64,000 nt of DNA from CATZDY01 sp045599035 (lineage in GTDB: Bacteria > Bacillota > Desulfotomaculia > Desulfotomaculales > Desulfocucumaceae): the NCBI GenBank assembly GCA_045599035.1, contig JAZRVI010000032.1:1-64000 (forward strand), given 5' to 3'. How positions within the stretch are numbered: the first letter of the stretch is position 1; every line of letters starts with the position of its first letter. Made by a program: the position numbers and the translations under genes. The notes beneath the pieces were generated by a model. It had not been told where the DNA came from. It made no database searches and saw only the letters and a list, made by a program, of their open reading frames with translations. Shown here piece by piece: positions 1 to 8,276 of the stretch.

Positions 1-552
1 GCCGATAATATTATCGGATACGGGTACTGCAGCAATAGCTTCATCATACTCAAAGAGCAGGGAAACATAAAATTTGCCGTCACTATTCTGTGAGACAGCA
101 GCGGACTTTATTTTCCAATCAGCAGATGGTTCCCGGTGGATTACAGCTTTTACCTTGCCGATTTTCGGAAGTTTGATATGCTTTCCTTTAATGCAAATAT
201 TGCCGTTTACGCACTTTGAAATATAAGAACCGAAGAACTTCTTTTTATGGAAGCTCGGAAAGGCGTTTTGCTTCTTAAAGAAGCGATTAAACGCTGCGGC
301 AAGAGCATCATTTGCGGAAGTGAGGGCTGTAGCATCGACTTCCCGAAGCCATGGGTATTCATCTTTGAGCGATGTAAGGCGATAATTAAAGGCATTTCTG
401 CTTGTAAATCGCTCGCCCTGCTCATAAGCGGTTTTGCTTTCATCTAACATACGGTTATATACAAAACGAGAATGTCCTATTGTTTTAATGATAAGCCCGC
501 TTTGAGCTGTATTTGGATATATCCGGTAACGGCAGCCTCTGTGTTTAACCAT
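1..552 (-). CDS. tnpB: TnpB-family RNA-guided nuclease, N-terminal part, runs off the left edge
   Basis: An open frame of 184 codons starts at ATG 552 and leaves the window without a stop. It begins MVKHRGCRYRIYPN and has the N-terminal helix-turn-helix/wedge pattern of IS200/IS605 OrfB: SRFVYNRMLDE, then YPWLREVDATAL and FFKKQNAFPSFHKKKF. The last visible residues, SDNIIG, lie just before the expected first RuvC aspartate, so the catalytic half is outside the window. Its upstream end at 640-680 matches the left end of the two short elements at 16091 and 51181, so this is a candidate autonomous partner for them. The family role is transposon-encoded, omega-RNA-guided DNA cleavage that helps element retention. 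Whether this copy is intact cannot be seen. Confidence 0.85.
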   Translation of the reverse strand, partial: MVKHRGCRYRIYPNTAQSGLIIKTIGHSRFVYNRMLDESKTAYEQGERFTSRNAFNYRLTSLKDEYPWLREVDATALTSANDALAAAFNRFFKKQNAFPSFHKKKFFGSYISKCVNGNICIKGKHIKLPKIGKVKAVIHREPSADWKIKSAAVSQNSDGKFYVSLLFEYDEAIAAVPVSDNIIG

Positions 553-685
553 ACTTTGTACCCCATATGATATGGTAATTGAGCTTATATAACGCAAGTT
601 CTACCATATGTATACTTAGAATCATGTCTATTCATGTAATAAGTGTATCATATTTTGATGCCTCGCACCAACATTAAAAAATACA
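553..685 (-). mobile_element. Left end of the edge tnpB element
   Basis: Upstream of the truncated tnpB the minus strand reads AATGTTGGTGCGAGG followed directly by CATCAAAATATGATACACT. The same two blocks occur at the left ends of the elements at 16091-16312 and 51181-51419, where about 45 nt containing a hairpin separate them. The exact boundary is inferred. All three copies have TTTAAT next to the left end, a candidate target-adjacent motif. Confidence 0.6.
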
Positions 686-776
686 ACAGGCACATTTCGC
701 CTTGTATTAAGCCGGTTAATGTGCCTGATATGTCGCTTTAACACTAAAGACGACCTTTTCTGTTTTTTAATAAATC

Positions 777-1094
777 CTAGACGCAGCCGGTCGGTTTGGG
801 CAGACCTGCCAATTTGCAGGAACCTTTGGCCGGGCCAGACGGGAACAATTCATAGATGTACTTCAAGCTGCAACCGGTTTCTTTGCAGAGTTTCCGGATC
901 ATGGGAGCAATTTGGAATTGTTTGTAATAATCCCGCAGATAGAAAATAACTTTCCAATGATCGTCATTCAATTCAGTAATACCTTCGTCAGCAGCAAAAT
1001 ATTTTGCACAACCTTCAAACCAAGCTTCCGGATCAACCATAAAGCCGTCTTCGTCCAGCTCAATGTCTTTTCCTTCAATATTTACACTTGCCAT
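777..1094 (-). CDS. dsrC: DsrC/TusE-family sulfur carrier protein
   Basis: This 105-residue protein is the physiological partner of dissimilatory sulfite reductase. In sulfate and sulfite reducers, DsrC leaves the reaction as a trisulfide between its two C-terminal cysteines, and DsrMK then reduces it. Both cysteines are present on the flexible C-terminal arm: Cys93 in GSCKLAGLPKP and the penultimate Cys104 in PTGCV, the redox-active DsrC arrangement rather than the single-cysteine TusE form. The start at 1094 is chosen because GGAGGTG lies 8 nt upstream. A longer frame to 1169 has no ribosome site. It lies about 420 bp downstream of dsrK on the same strand and seems to have its own promoter at 1314-1343. 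Confidence 0.93.
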   Translation of the reverse strand: MASVNIEGKDIELDEDGFMVDPEAWFEGCAKYFAADEGITELNDDHWKVIFYLRDYYKQFQIAPMIRKLCKETGCSLKYIYELFPSGPAKGSCKLAGLPKPTGCV

Positions 1095-1313
1095 GAAAAA
1101 GCACCTCCATATAATAATAAATTTTTTGCCGATGATTGCCATTTCCCCGGAATAAGAGGAAAAGTTCAACAGCCCTTGCCTGAAAACAGCCAGGAACCAA
1201 GCCCACTCTGCTTTGCCCCAGGTCTTTGTTTTCTGATCGACCTCAAAGCTTTATTGCCAAGTATTTTCAGCTGATCCAATCGGCAAGGTAAACTCTAAAA
1301 GTTCACACTTATA

Positions 1314-1343
1314 AGCATATCACGCTTTACCACTCGCCGTCAA
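1314..1343 (-). promoter_or_regulatory. Putative sigma-A promoter of dsrC
   Basis: On the minus strand TTGACG (1343-1338) and TATGCT (1319-1314) are separated by 18 bp. Transcription would start near 1307 and leave a 5' leader of about 210 nt before dsrC. The rest of the 1095-1515 gap holds no convincing ORF or known RNA. A dsrK terminator was not recognised. Confidence 0.5.
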
Positions 1344-1515
1344 TCTCTAATTTGAAAATTCTCCAATTAAGCAGAAAACCACTTAAGAATGGCAGTTTCT
1401 GGCAAGCTTCACCCAATTTTTCTGGGGTCTAAATTTTGGGGCAGTTTTATTAATTATACAATTATTTGTATTAGTATGCAACACCTGATTGATAAAAAAA
1501 CTGCTCCTTACTACT

Positions 1516-2925
1516 TTATTTCCAAACCAAAGCCTTACCAACCAGGTCGATCAAGCCTTTAACATGAACGGCCAGCTTGTGTTCCTTGACCATGGGGTAA
1601 AGCTGGGCTTTACAAATGGAGCAAGGGGCACAAAGGATACCATAGGTGTCTTCGTCGTCAAAATCTCCACAAACTCCAGTAGCTCTGACTAATTCGGCTT
1701 TTTTGGCGGAAAGCTGAATCCGGCGTTGATACATTTCCGGATCATCAAACAAAATTCCGGAACCGCCGCCGCAGCAGAAGGTTCGATCTTTATTGGGATT
1801 CATTTCCCGGAAATCAGTAGTCACCGCTTTAATAACGGTTCGCAAGTTTTCCTGTAAATCACAAGCCCGGGCATAGTTGCAGGGATCGTGCAAGGTAGCC
1901 GGATGATTGTTTTTGGTAGGATCCAGCTTTAACTGATTGGTGCGAATATAATAGGCTACTTCGTCGTGAATATGAGTGATCGGCACTCGTACCGGACGAT
2001 CTGCCATGCTGGGGGTATACATTTTGGCGGCCCGCCAGCCGTGACCACATTCGCCCCAAACTACCTTTTTAGCTCCCAGTTCTTCCACCGCATTCAAAAG
2101 ACGCATAACATTATGTCTTTGGGTGAAATACTGGTCATAAAGATAGCCAAAGTTCCCGGCTTCTGTAACAATACTGGGAATGCACCAATTAGCTCCGATA
2201 TAGCTGAAGAACATGGCGGCACCCTTTAAGGTGTATTCATTCAAAGAAAAGTCAGCAGAAGAGGGAATATAAATAATATCACAGTTGGGTTTATCTACTG
2301 GAATTTCGATTTCAACGCCGAATTCGTCCATAATATCTTCGGCCAGGAATTCCAGGGTATCTACTAAAGCAGCTTTCGGAATATTGGTATGGTTGCCCAC
2401 ATTTTCCATGGCGGCCCCGGTATTGGCGTGCAGCTTGGGAGTCATGCCAATCCAGTGCAGAATCTGCCGAGCTACCATAGTTACTTCACAGGTATCAATC
2501 CCGAAAGGACAGGAAGTAGCACAACGGCGGCATTCGCTGCATTGATAGAAATAGGAATACCACTGTTCCAACACATCCAAAGTCAAATCTTCGGCTCCAA
2601 CCAGTTTGCCGAATCTTCTTCCTTCCGGCGTAAAATAACGCTTATAAACCTTCCGAACCAATTCAGCCCGGTTGGTGGGAATATTGTTGGGATCTTTGGT
2701 TCCCAAATAAGTATGACAGTTTTCCGCACAGGCTCCGCATTTTACACAGCTTTCCATGGCCATTACAAAGGAACGGCGAGTTTTGCGAAAATAGTCCAGA
2801 TATTCTAAGGCTTTTACACACTTTTCTTCGTCTGGCACCGCCCGGATATGAACCTTGTGCATATCCTTTTCGCTGGCTCTTTGAGCCTGTACCATATCTA
2901 CTCCGTTATAACTATAACTAGGCAT
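1516..2925 (-). CDS. dsrK: DsrK, HdrD-like iron-sulfur subunit of the DsrMK complex
   Basis: This 469-residue cytoplasmic catalytic subunit of the membrane DsrMK complex takes electrons from the haem b subunit DsrM and reduces the DsrC trisulfide. Two [4Fe-4S] motifs are visible: Cys60-63-66-70 (CVKCGACAENC) and Cys129-132-135-139 (CSECRRCATSC). The C-terminal half has the CCG-type, noncubane-cluster cysteines of heterodisulfide reductase HdrD: Cys349 (HDPCNYARAC), the pair Cys384-385 (FCCGGGSG) and Cys435/438 (CSIC). The ATG start overlaps the 3' end of dsrM by 8 bp, showing translational coupling. Length and organisation fit the two-subunit DsrMK of Gram-positive sulfur reducers. DsrJOP genes are absent here. 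Confidence 0.93.
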   Translation of the reverse strand: MPSYSYNGVDMVQAQRASEKDMHKVHIRAVPDEEKCVKALEYLDYFRKTRRSFVMAMESCVKCGACAENCHTYLGTKDPNNIPTNRAELVRKVYKRYFTPEGRRFGKLVGAEDLTLDVLEQWYSYFYQCSECRRCATSCPFGIDTCEVTMVARQILHWIGMTPKLHANTGAAMENVGNHTNIPKAALVDTLEFLAEDIMDEFGVEIEIPVDKPNCDIIYIPSSADFSLNEYTLKGAAMFFSYIGANWCIPSIVTEAGNFGYLYDQYFTQRHNVMRLLNAVEELGAKKVVWGECGHGWRAAKMYTPSMADRPVRVPITHIHDEVAYYIRTNQLKLDPTKNNHPATLHDPCNYARACDLQENLRTVIKAVTTDFREMNPNKDRTFCCGGGSGILFDDPEMYQRRIQLSAKKAELVRATGVCGDFDDEDTYGILCAPCSICKAQLYPMVKEHKLAVHVKGLIDLVGKALVWK

Positions 2926-3757
2926 CTATTTCACCTCCGGCAGAAGGTAAACCTAATCCGGCTTTTCTGGCTGCCGCAATATCTACATTAGGCAGACCCG
3001 GTTCCGGTTCTTTGTATTTGCGATTGATAATCCAGCGTTCGCCAAACATTCCCAGAACGTGCATAAGCTTGCTGAAAGGAAAGACCATCAACAGAATTTG
3101 TACCAGCAGCAGGTGCAGAACAAACAGAGGATAGTTTAAAATTTCAGTTCCGGAAATACTCTGGAAGAAGGCCAGATTTTGAACATAAGTCAGGGCAGTA
3201 GCATAATCTACTCCCCAGCCATGCAAACCAGCCAGTTCACCCATCCGCATTAAATCGCCAACACCCACGATTAAAATTAACAAAACCAGCATCAAATAAT
3301 CACTGGGAGAGCTGACCAATTTAACCTTGGTAACGGAGATCCGGCGAACCAATAAATAAATTAAGGCCGCAAAAACGATAATTCCAAAACTAGTTCCCAA
3401 AAGGGAGGACAAATTTTCGCTCATGGCTTCGGTAGTCATACCCATATAAAAAAACTGTTTACCCAAAGTACCAATTCCCATGATATGACCGCCAATTACG
3501 GAAAACAAAGCAACATGCATAATCCAGCCGCCAGCCCAGACGGCTTTATCGGATTTAAACAAACTTCTGAAAAAGATTACTTCTTTGGCGAAGACAGCGA
3601 CAACCTGACCGTTATTTTTGGGGAAAGGAGCCAAAGTAATATTATGGACTATTTTGGCTCTAGCCCAACGACCCAGCCGGTAAAGAATTCCAATGACAAA
3701 AACAGCTACAGTAATATACGGCAGAACTTGCAGAATAAACCAGCTTACAGGATTCAC
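2918..3757 (-). CDS. dsrM: DsrM, NarI-like haem b membrane subunit
   Basis: This 279-residue integral membrane protein belongs to the nitrate-reductase gamma/HdrE family. It has about five hydrophobic segments, starting with WFILQVLPYITVAVFVIGI, and histidines within or near them (for example GGWIMHVALFSVIGGHIMG and LFVLHLLLVQ) suited to binding haem b. It would oxidise menaquinol and pass electrons to DsrK. A GGAGG-type site precedes ATG 3757. The stop overlaps dsrK, and the ferredoxin lies upstream across an inverted repeat at 3796-3835. The fdx-dsrM-dsrK order suggests the ferredoxin pool is linked to this complex, which is an inference. Confidence 0.9.
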   Translation of the reverse strand: MNPVSWFILQVLPYITVAVFVIGILYRLGRWARAKIVHNITLAPFPKNNGQVVAVFAKEVIFFRSLFKSDKAVWAGGWIMHVALFSVIGGHIMGIGTLGKQFFYMGMTTEAMSENLSSLLGTSFGIIVFAALIYLLVRRISVTKVKLVSSPSDYLMLVLLILIVGVGDLMRMGELAGLHGWGVDYATALTYVQNLAFFQSISGTEILNYPLFVLHLLLVQILLMVFPFSKLMHVLGMFGERWIINRKYKEPEPGLPNVDIAAARKAGLGLPSAGGEIDA

Positions 3758-3795
3758 TGACGCACCTCCTCTTTGCCTGTTTTTTCCTTATTAAA

Positions 3796-3835
3796 ATTGC
3801 CGGTTGACCTGTTAGTCAGTCAACCGGAATTTTAA
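3796..3835 (-). promoter_or_regulatory. Intercistronic hairpin between ferredoxin and dsrM
   Basis: CCGGTTGAC and GTCAACCGG form a 9-bp perfect stem with a 10-nt loop, extended by flanking AAAATT/AATTTT. It could be a partial terminator or an mRNA-processing hairpin giving more ferredoxin than dsrM transcript. No long U-tract directly follows the stem on the minus strand. Confidence 0.55.
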
Positions 3836-3868
3836 TAATGAAGATAATTTGGTTTTAATAAGACATTC

Positions 3869-4051
3869 TTAGCTGTTAATGCTGATTGCATCATGTTCGC
3901 AAACGGAAACGCAAGTTTCACAGGTCAGACAATCGTCATCATTGGTAACAGTAACTTTTCCGCTCACTACTTCCAGGATGGAAGCCGGGCAGTTGTCAGC
4001 ACATTCGCCGCAACCTACGCAATTATCGGTATTGATGTTTACATTAGCCAT
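3869..4051 (-). CDS. 2[4Fe-4S] bacterial-type ferredoxin
   Basis: This 60-residue ferredoxin has two complete cluster motifs: Cys11-14-17-21 (CVGCGECADNC) and Cys41-44-47-51 (CLTCETCVSVC). The first motif keeps the proline after the fourth cysteine; the second has glutamate there. A GGAGGTG site precedes the ATG. It is the first gene of the fdx-dsrM-dsrK unit, driven from the promoter at 4247-4275. Small ferredoxins of this type carry low-potential electrons in the cytoplasm. Linkage to dsrMK points to a role in sulfite/thiosulfate respiration, but the electron partner is not identifiable from sequence. Confidence 0.92.
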   Translation of the reverse strand: MANVNINTDNCVGCGECADNCPASILEVVSGKVTVTNDDDCLTCETCVSVCEHDAISINS

Positions 4052-4246
4052 TTATTTTCACCTCCTCTGCAAAATCTAAAATGCTAAAACCCTGACCCAA
4101 GGCAGTCCGGGTTCTTTTGGCAAAAAAACAGAATTAACGATTATACTATTCGTTAACTTTCCCTTAATTCCTGCCGCAAAATTGCATTTTTTTATTTATT
4201 TCTTAGCCCTTCTTAAGCAGACCTTAATAAGGCTCGACCCAAACTC

Positions 4247-4275
4247 TATTGTACACTTTTCCCGGCCAAAATCAA
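4247..4275 (-). promoter_or_regulatory. Sigma-A promoter of the fdx-dsrM-dsrK unit
   Basis: Minus strand TTGATT (4275-4270), a 17-bp spacer, and TACAAT (4252-4247). It leaves a leader of about 185 nt before the ferredoxin, in which no known riboswitch was recognised. Confidence 0.6.
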
Positions 4276-4303
4276 ACCGGTTTTTTTTGTAAAAAGCAGA
4301 TTT

Positions 4304-4680
4304 AACACGCCGTGAGCAAGAAATCCCCCACCTCTATGGGTGGCGGAATGAATTGCGATCAACACGGCGTTTTCTTGACTTTTGTTATTTATAGGGTTAT
4401 AATCATAATATAATCGGTCGTAGTGGTCGTAGTCATCATAAGGGTTATTGGATAATAATCATCATTCAGTATTCATGCTGCATTATCAATATTAATATAC
4501 TGAACGAAGGGCTGCGTTTACTTGCTGAAGCAGCCTAAGACTAAATATACAGCAGGGATGGAATAGCCCAAACTCATACGCCTGCGGACATTGTGTAAGA
4601 CTTGAGCTTAACGATTATGTCAGCCAGGCAGTAGTGGTTGAAGCAGGAAGCCCCAACTTCTATAAGTCGGAGTGGTTGAC
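4304..4680 (+). mobile_element. ORF-less IS200/IS605-type element with omega-RNA-like 3' part
   Basis: The left end is a palindromic structure: CGCCGTG at 4308 pairs with CACGGCG at 4363, enclosing a smaller hairpin (CCCACC/GGGTGG). The right end is a hairpin, CCCCAACTTCTATAAGTCGG, followed by AGTGGTTGAC. No transposase frame remains. Positions 4580-4654 are nearly identical to the 3' parts of the elements at 16091 and 51181 (shared blocks GGACATTGTGTAAGACTTGAG and GCAGTAGTGGTTGAA), while the terminal hairpins differ. This looks like a TnpB guide-RNA scaffold kept in a non-autonomous element. The left flank reads TTTAAC. Confidence 0.65.
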
Positions 4681-4834
4681 TTGACATTGGAACCGGCATA
4701 TGTGCACAGTTGGATTATTTTGAGTTCTTCCAGGGGGAAGATTTCCCCCCCAGCTTTTACCCCACATCAGACCTGCGGCCGCCAGCTCTCCCCAAGGGAA
4801 GAGCCAAAGCTGTTTTGCAGACCAGGAGAAATTC

Positions 4835-4863
4835 TTGCTTTAGAAGCTGAAATTTGATATAAT
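4835..4863 (+). promoter_or_regulatory. Sigma-A promoter of the FmdB-type gene
   Basis: TTGCTT (4835-4840), a 17-bp spacer and TATAAT (4858-4863). The stretch 4681-4834 before it has a short G-rich/C-rich hairpin but nothing else recognisable. Confidence 0.7.
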
Positions 4864-4943
4864 CAAAAGGGACAACCACAAACACTCAAAAAACGGCTGT
4901 CCAGCCAAACTGAAAATTTCATTATCAAGTAAAGGTGATAAAA

Positions 4944-5192
4944 ATGCCCATTTTTGAATTTCGTTGTCTGAATTGCGGCAAGGTTTTTGAAAAACTATTC
5001 TTAAATAAGGGTGGAGAACAAGATGCCCATCTGGAATGCCCTCAATGTCAGGGTGAGGCTTTGGAAAGAGTGATCAGCCGAGCCAATTCCCGGGTAACTC
5101 CCGGTTCCTCCCGCAATCCCAAAATTACTTCCAAAGCTTGCAGCTCCGGCAATAACTGCATGACTCTGGAGGTTCCCGGCTACGGAGATTAA
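4944..5192 (+). CDS. FmdB/CxxC-family zinc ribbon protein
   Basis: An 82-residue protein beginning MPIFEFRCLNCGKVFE, the standard N terminus of the FmdB regulatory-protein family. A zinc ribbon is formed by CLNC and CPQC. The C-terminal part is serine-rich and holds two more cysteines (ACSSGNNC). ATG 4944 is preferred over a GTG at 4935 because AAAGGTG, spaced 6 nt from the ATG, contains that GTG. FmdB proteins were named from a formamidase gene cluster and their function is unproven. It has its own promoter (4835) and terminator (5198-5235), so it is probably monocistronic. Confidence 0.85.
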   Translation: MPIFEFRCLNCGKVFEKLFLNKGGEQDAHLECPQCQGEALERVISRANSRVTPGSSRNPKITSKACSSGNNCMTLEVPGYGD

Positions 5193-5197
5193 TTCAG

Positions 5198-5235
5198 AAT
5201 AAGGGGAAAATCCTTGGATTTTCCCCTTATTTTCA
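5198..5235 (+). terminator. Intrinsic terminator after the FmdB-type gene
   Basis: AAGGGGAAAATCC and GGATTTTCCCCTT form a 13-bp perfect stem with a 2-nt spacer, followed by ATTTTC. Confidence 0.8.
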
Positions 5236-5268
5236 ATCTATCTATAAAGATTATTAAAGAGGAAAACT

Positions 5269-6363
5269 ATGGAACTTAAACCGAAAGAAACCACCTTCCC
5301 CCCCACCTGTCCCATTTGCGGCCTCTATCTGGAACGCCCCAAGGAGCTGGAAACCCATCGCATGGGTGAAATGCCGGTGGGCAAATGTGCCTGTGGAGCC
5401 GTTTTTTCCTATGATATCAGCGGCAAAAATCTGGGTCAGGCATTTATTGAAGCTTTGGTTTTTGCCAGCAACATGGATTGGGATTTGGCCTGGAGCTTAT
5501 TTCCCGATCAGGATTACCGGGAAGAGCTGGTCGAGCATTACGATGGCATCACTCACCAAATTGTTCCCGGTGGGGTTTTGGAAGGACGGCGGGTGCGGGG
5601 AGCCTTGTATTTTATTCGGATGCACAAGGACATTCGAGAAATTACCGCTCCCGGCGTGGAAAAGGATTTGATCAAAGCCCGCCCCTATACCCTGCTTTCC
5701 CCCAACAAAAGCTCGGTTAAGTTAAGCCGAACTGAATTAAAAAAAGCAGTGGAAAACTATCAACTGGACTTAATTGCCCAGGCCGCCCAAACAGATAAGC
5801 AAATTTTGCGGCAGCTGCAAAAGCTTCTGTATTCGGTTGATCCGCTGGTTTTATCCCGGGCAGCAGAAGCCATGGGAACAGCGGCAGCCGTAATTTCCAC
5901 CTGGGAACCTCGTGCGGTCAGCACTATTTTGCAGGCTCTTTTGCAGGCCATTGATGATACGGCAGCCTCCACCTGGGGAGCCTATGAAGGCATTGGAGAA
6001 ATTATCGGTCAGGCTCCCAGCTTTTTTGCCGGTTATATGCCCAATTTATATCAATTTTTGGCTGATCAACCCCGGCGGCCTTATGCTTTGAAGGCTTTAA
6101 GCAAAATCGCCCTGCATAAGCCGGAATTAGGCCGCAAATTTCTCTTTCGGGTGCTGCCTTATTTTCAGGAACCCCGCCCGGAATGCCGGGGTCTGGCCGT
6201 CTGGATCATGGGCAATCTGCAAGCCCCGGAAGCCATTGAAGGCTTGCAGGATTTAACCTGTGATCCGGAAGAAATCAGAATCTATCAAAATGGCCGACTT
6301 GAAACTAAAATGATTGGCCAGTTGGCTCTGGAAGCCTTGCAAAAAATTAATTCCCCACACTAA
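5269..6363 (+). CDS. Zinc-ribbon plus HEAT-like repeat protein, function unknown
   Basis: A 364-residue soluble protein. The N terminus has a possible zinc site, CPIC at residues 15-18 and CAC at 40-42, in a CxxC ... C-A-C arrangement. Residues from about 150 to the C terminus are alpha-helical repeats of HEAT/PBS-lyase type (for example ALEAMGTA-like, YALKALSKIALHKPELG, CRGLAVWIMGNLQAPEAIEGL). It resembles the HEAT-repeat family called DVU0298-like in sulfate reducers; this match is from memory and not checked. It ends convergently with dnaX, the stop codons overlapping by 4 bp. An AGAGG site precedes ATG 5269. A scaffolding or maturation role would fit the repeats, but nothing shows a partner. 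Confidence 0.7.
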   Translation: MELKPKETTFPPTCPICGLYLERPKELETHRMGEMPVGKCACGAVFSYDISGKNLGQAFIEALVFASNMDWDLAWSLFPDQDYREELVEHYDGITHQIVPGGVLEGRRVRGALYFIRMHKDIREITAPGVEKDLIKARPYTLLSPNKSSVKLSRTELKKAVENYQLDLIAQAAQTDKQILRQLQKLLYSVDPLVLSRAAEAMGTAAAVISTWEPRAVSTILQALLQAIDDTAASTWGAYEGIGEIIGQAPSFFAGYMPNLYQFLADQPRRPYALKALSKIALHKPELGRKFLFRVLPYFQEPRPECRGLAVWIMGNLQAPEAIEGLQDLTCDPEEIRIYQNGRLETKMIGQLALEALQKINSPH

Positions 6364-8198
6364 AAGGGTTCATCCTCAAAGGGATTATCCGTCAAGGGAT
6401 TATTCCGAACTTCTTCTGCTTCAAATAAATTCTCAACCTCCGACTTAACCGAAGGCCTGGCGGCCTTTTTGAGCGGAGGTTTTTGTTCGGTAAGCTGAAA
6501 ACGAACTTCCGGCTTCCAGCCGCAAACCTTTTCCACCGCTTGAGACAAAGCTTTTCTATTGGCTTCTTCCTCCAACAGCTTAAACATAATCTCCGAACCG
6601 GAATCACCAGTCCAGATCGCCACCAGCAGGTTTTGCTCCCAAAGCTGCCAGGGCCAGGCTCCCTGCCCATTGTTTAAATAGGCTCCCAAATGATTATATT
6701 CCGGAGAACTCTGAATATAATTTAAAACTTCCGGCCAATCCGCAATTATTTTTTTGAGCCGCTGCTGATTTTCAGCTTGAATTGCAGCTGAATCCGGCTG
6801 AACTTCCGGATTGGTTTCAGCAACAGCCCTGGCCTTTTTTTTCGTCTTTTGGTTTGCTTCCTCCACCGGGTTCGGCTCAACTTTAATTTCCCGGTGACCT
6901 TTGGGAGGAGAAATTGATGTCTGAATCGCAGGCTTAACCGAACTTAACTGAGAAAAATCTCCTATTTCTTCCCAAACATCCATTTCCCAACTGCTTTCGG
7001 CCGTTTTGGGTTCTGACAGCTCGTCTGCCTCAACTGGAAGTACAATTTGGGTTTCCGCTGCTTCAAGCTTTACCGGCCGATTGGCTCCAGCCAGCAAAGC
7101 TTGAATTTCCCTTTCCAGATCCCCAATTTTTAATTCCAAATCCCCAGCCTTTTCCGAACCCTTTCGGCTTAACAGATGGCAAGCCTGAACTAAAGCCAGC
7201 TCCAAAATAATTCTGGGCTGACTGTTCCAACGCATCTCCGGTTCCAGGCCGCTTAACAAATGCAAAGCTTCCAGCCATTGACTTTTGTTGTCCAGGGTTG
7301 GATCTTCCCACCAGTCCACCATTTTCTGCCGTAAGAAGCTGGTCAGGCTTAAAACCAACCGTTGGAGATCCTGTCCCTGCCGATAGACTCGATCAATTAG
7401 TTCCAAACATTTAGCACTATTCCCCTGCCCTAAAGCCTGAACAAATTGTTCCAAAACTTCCTGAGCGGTAAGCCCCAAAACCTGATTTACCAAAACAGAA
7501 CTGACCTGCCCCTGCCCCAAAATCGCCACCTGATCCAAAAGCCCCAAAGCATCCCGAAGGCCGCCGTCTGCTGCCTGAATAATGGTATTCAAAGCGGCTT
7601 CCTCCACTTTCATGCCCTCGGACTGAGCCACCTTTTGCAGTTGAGCAGCCATGACTTCCTCCGAAATCCGGCGAAAATCAAAGCGTTGACAACGGGACAA
7701 AATGGTCAGGGGCAGCTTGTGAGCTTCGGTGGTAGCCAGAATAAAGACCAAATGCTCCGGCGGTTCTTCCAGGGTTTTCAACAAAGCATTAAAGGCCGGG
7801 TCAGTCAGCATATGCACCTCATCAATAATATAAACCCGTTTAAAACCGCTGGTCGGCAAAAACTTGACATTTTCCCGGATCTCCCGTACTTCATCAATCC
7901 CCCGATTGGAAGCAGCATCAATTTCAATAACATCCATAGAACTGCCCAAAGTAATCTCCTGACAATTGGAGCATTGACCGCAAGGTTCCGCTCCCTTCCG
8001 ATTCAGGCAATTTAAAGCTTTGGCAAAAACCTTGGCGGTGGAGGTTTTACCGGTTCCCCGAGGGCCGCAAAATAAATAGGCATGAGCAATTCTCTGGCTT
8101 AAAACTGCATTCTGCAAGGTCAAGGTAATAGGTTCCTGTCCGGTAATCTGGGCAAAATTTTGGGGTCGCCATTCCCGATATAAAACCTTATAGGTCAT
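6360..8198 (-). CDS. dnaX: DNA polymerase III gamma/tau subunit
   Basis: This 612-residue clamp-loader ATPase starts MTYKVLYREWRPQNFAQITGQEPI. The AAA+ core shows Walker A GPRGTGKTS (about residues 45-53), the four-cysteine zinc module CLNRKGAEPCGQCSNC, Walker B IIDEVHML and sensor/arginine-finger SRCQRFDFRR. The C-terminal 250 residues are charged and divergent, as in the tau region that contacts DnaB and the polymerase. No programmed frameshift slippery site was searched systematically. It lies 78 bp upstream (in transcript order, downstream) of the SRP RNA, on the same strand. In many Firmicutes dnaX is followed by ybaB-recR; here the following region instead carries a convergent gene. Confidence 0.96.
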   Translation of the reverse strand: MTYKVLYREWRPQNFAQITGQEPITLTLQNAVLSQRIAHAYLFCGPRGTGKTSTAKVFAKALNCLNRKGAEPCGQCSNCQEITLGSSMDVIEIDAASNRGIDEVREIRENVKFLPTSGFKRVYIIDEVHMLTDPAFNALLKTLEEPPEHLVFILATTEAHKLPLTILSRCQRFDFRRISEEVMAAQLQKVAQSEGMKVEEAALNTIIQAADGGLRDALGLLDQVAILGQGQVSSVLVNQVLGLTAQEVLEQFVQALGQGNSAKCLELIDRVYRQGQDLQRLVLSLTSFLRQKMVDWWEDPTLDNKSQWLEALHLLSGLEPEMRWNSQPRIILELALVQACHLLSRKGSEKAGDLELKIGDLEREIQALLAGANRPVKLEAAETQIVLPVEADELSEPKTAESSWEMDVWEEIGDFSQLSSVKPAIQTSISPPKGHREIKVEPNPVEEANQKTKKKARAVAETNPEVQPDSAAIQAENQQRLKKIIADWPEVLNYIQSSPEYNHLGAYLNNGQGAWPWQLWEQNLLVAIWTGDSGSEIMFKLLEEEANRKALSQAVEKVCGWKPEVRFQLTEQKPPLKKAARPSVKSEVENLFEAEEVRNNPLTDNPFEDEPF

Positions 8199-8276
8199 GC
8201 TTTCATCTCCTTAATTCCCTGAGTAATAGAAAAAGGAACTGTTTGGGCAACAGTTCCCGTTACTTTTTATTTATTG

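Noticed and set aside
4681..4834. GC-rich segment with a GGGGGAA/TTCCCCC hairpin before the FmdB-type gene
   Set aside because: It resembles a terminator but lacks a T-tract and there is no gene upstream to end. It is left unassigned.
7446..8015. 189-codon frame antisense to dnaX
   Set aside because: It is a shadow of the conserved DnaX ATPase domain.
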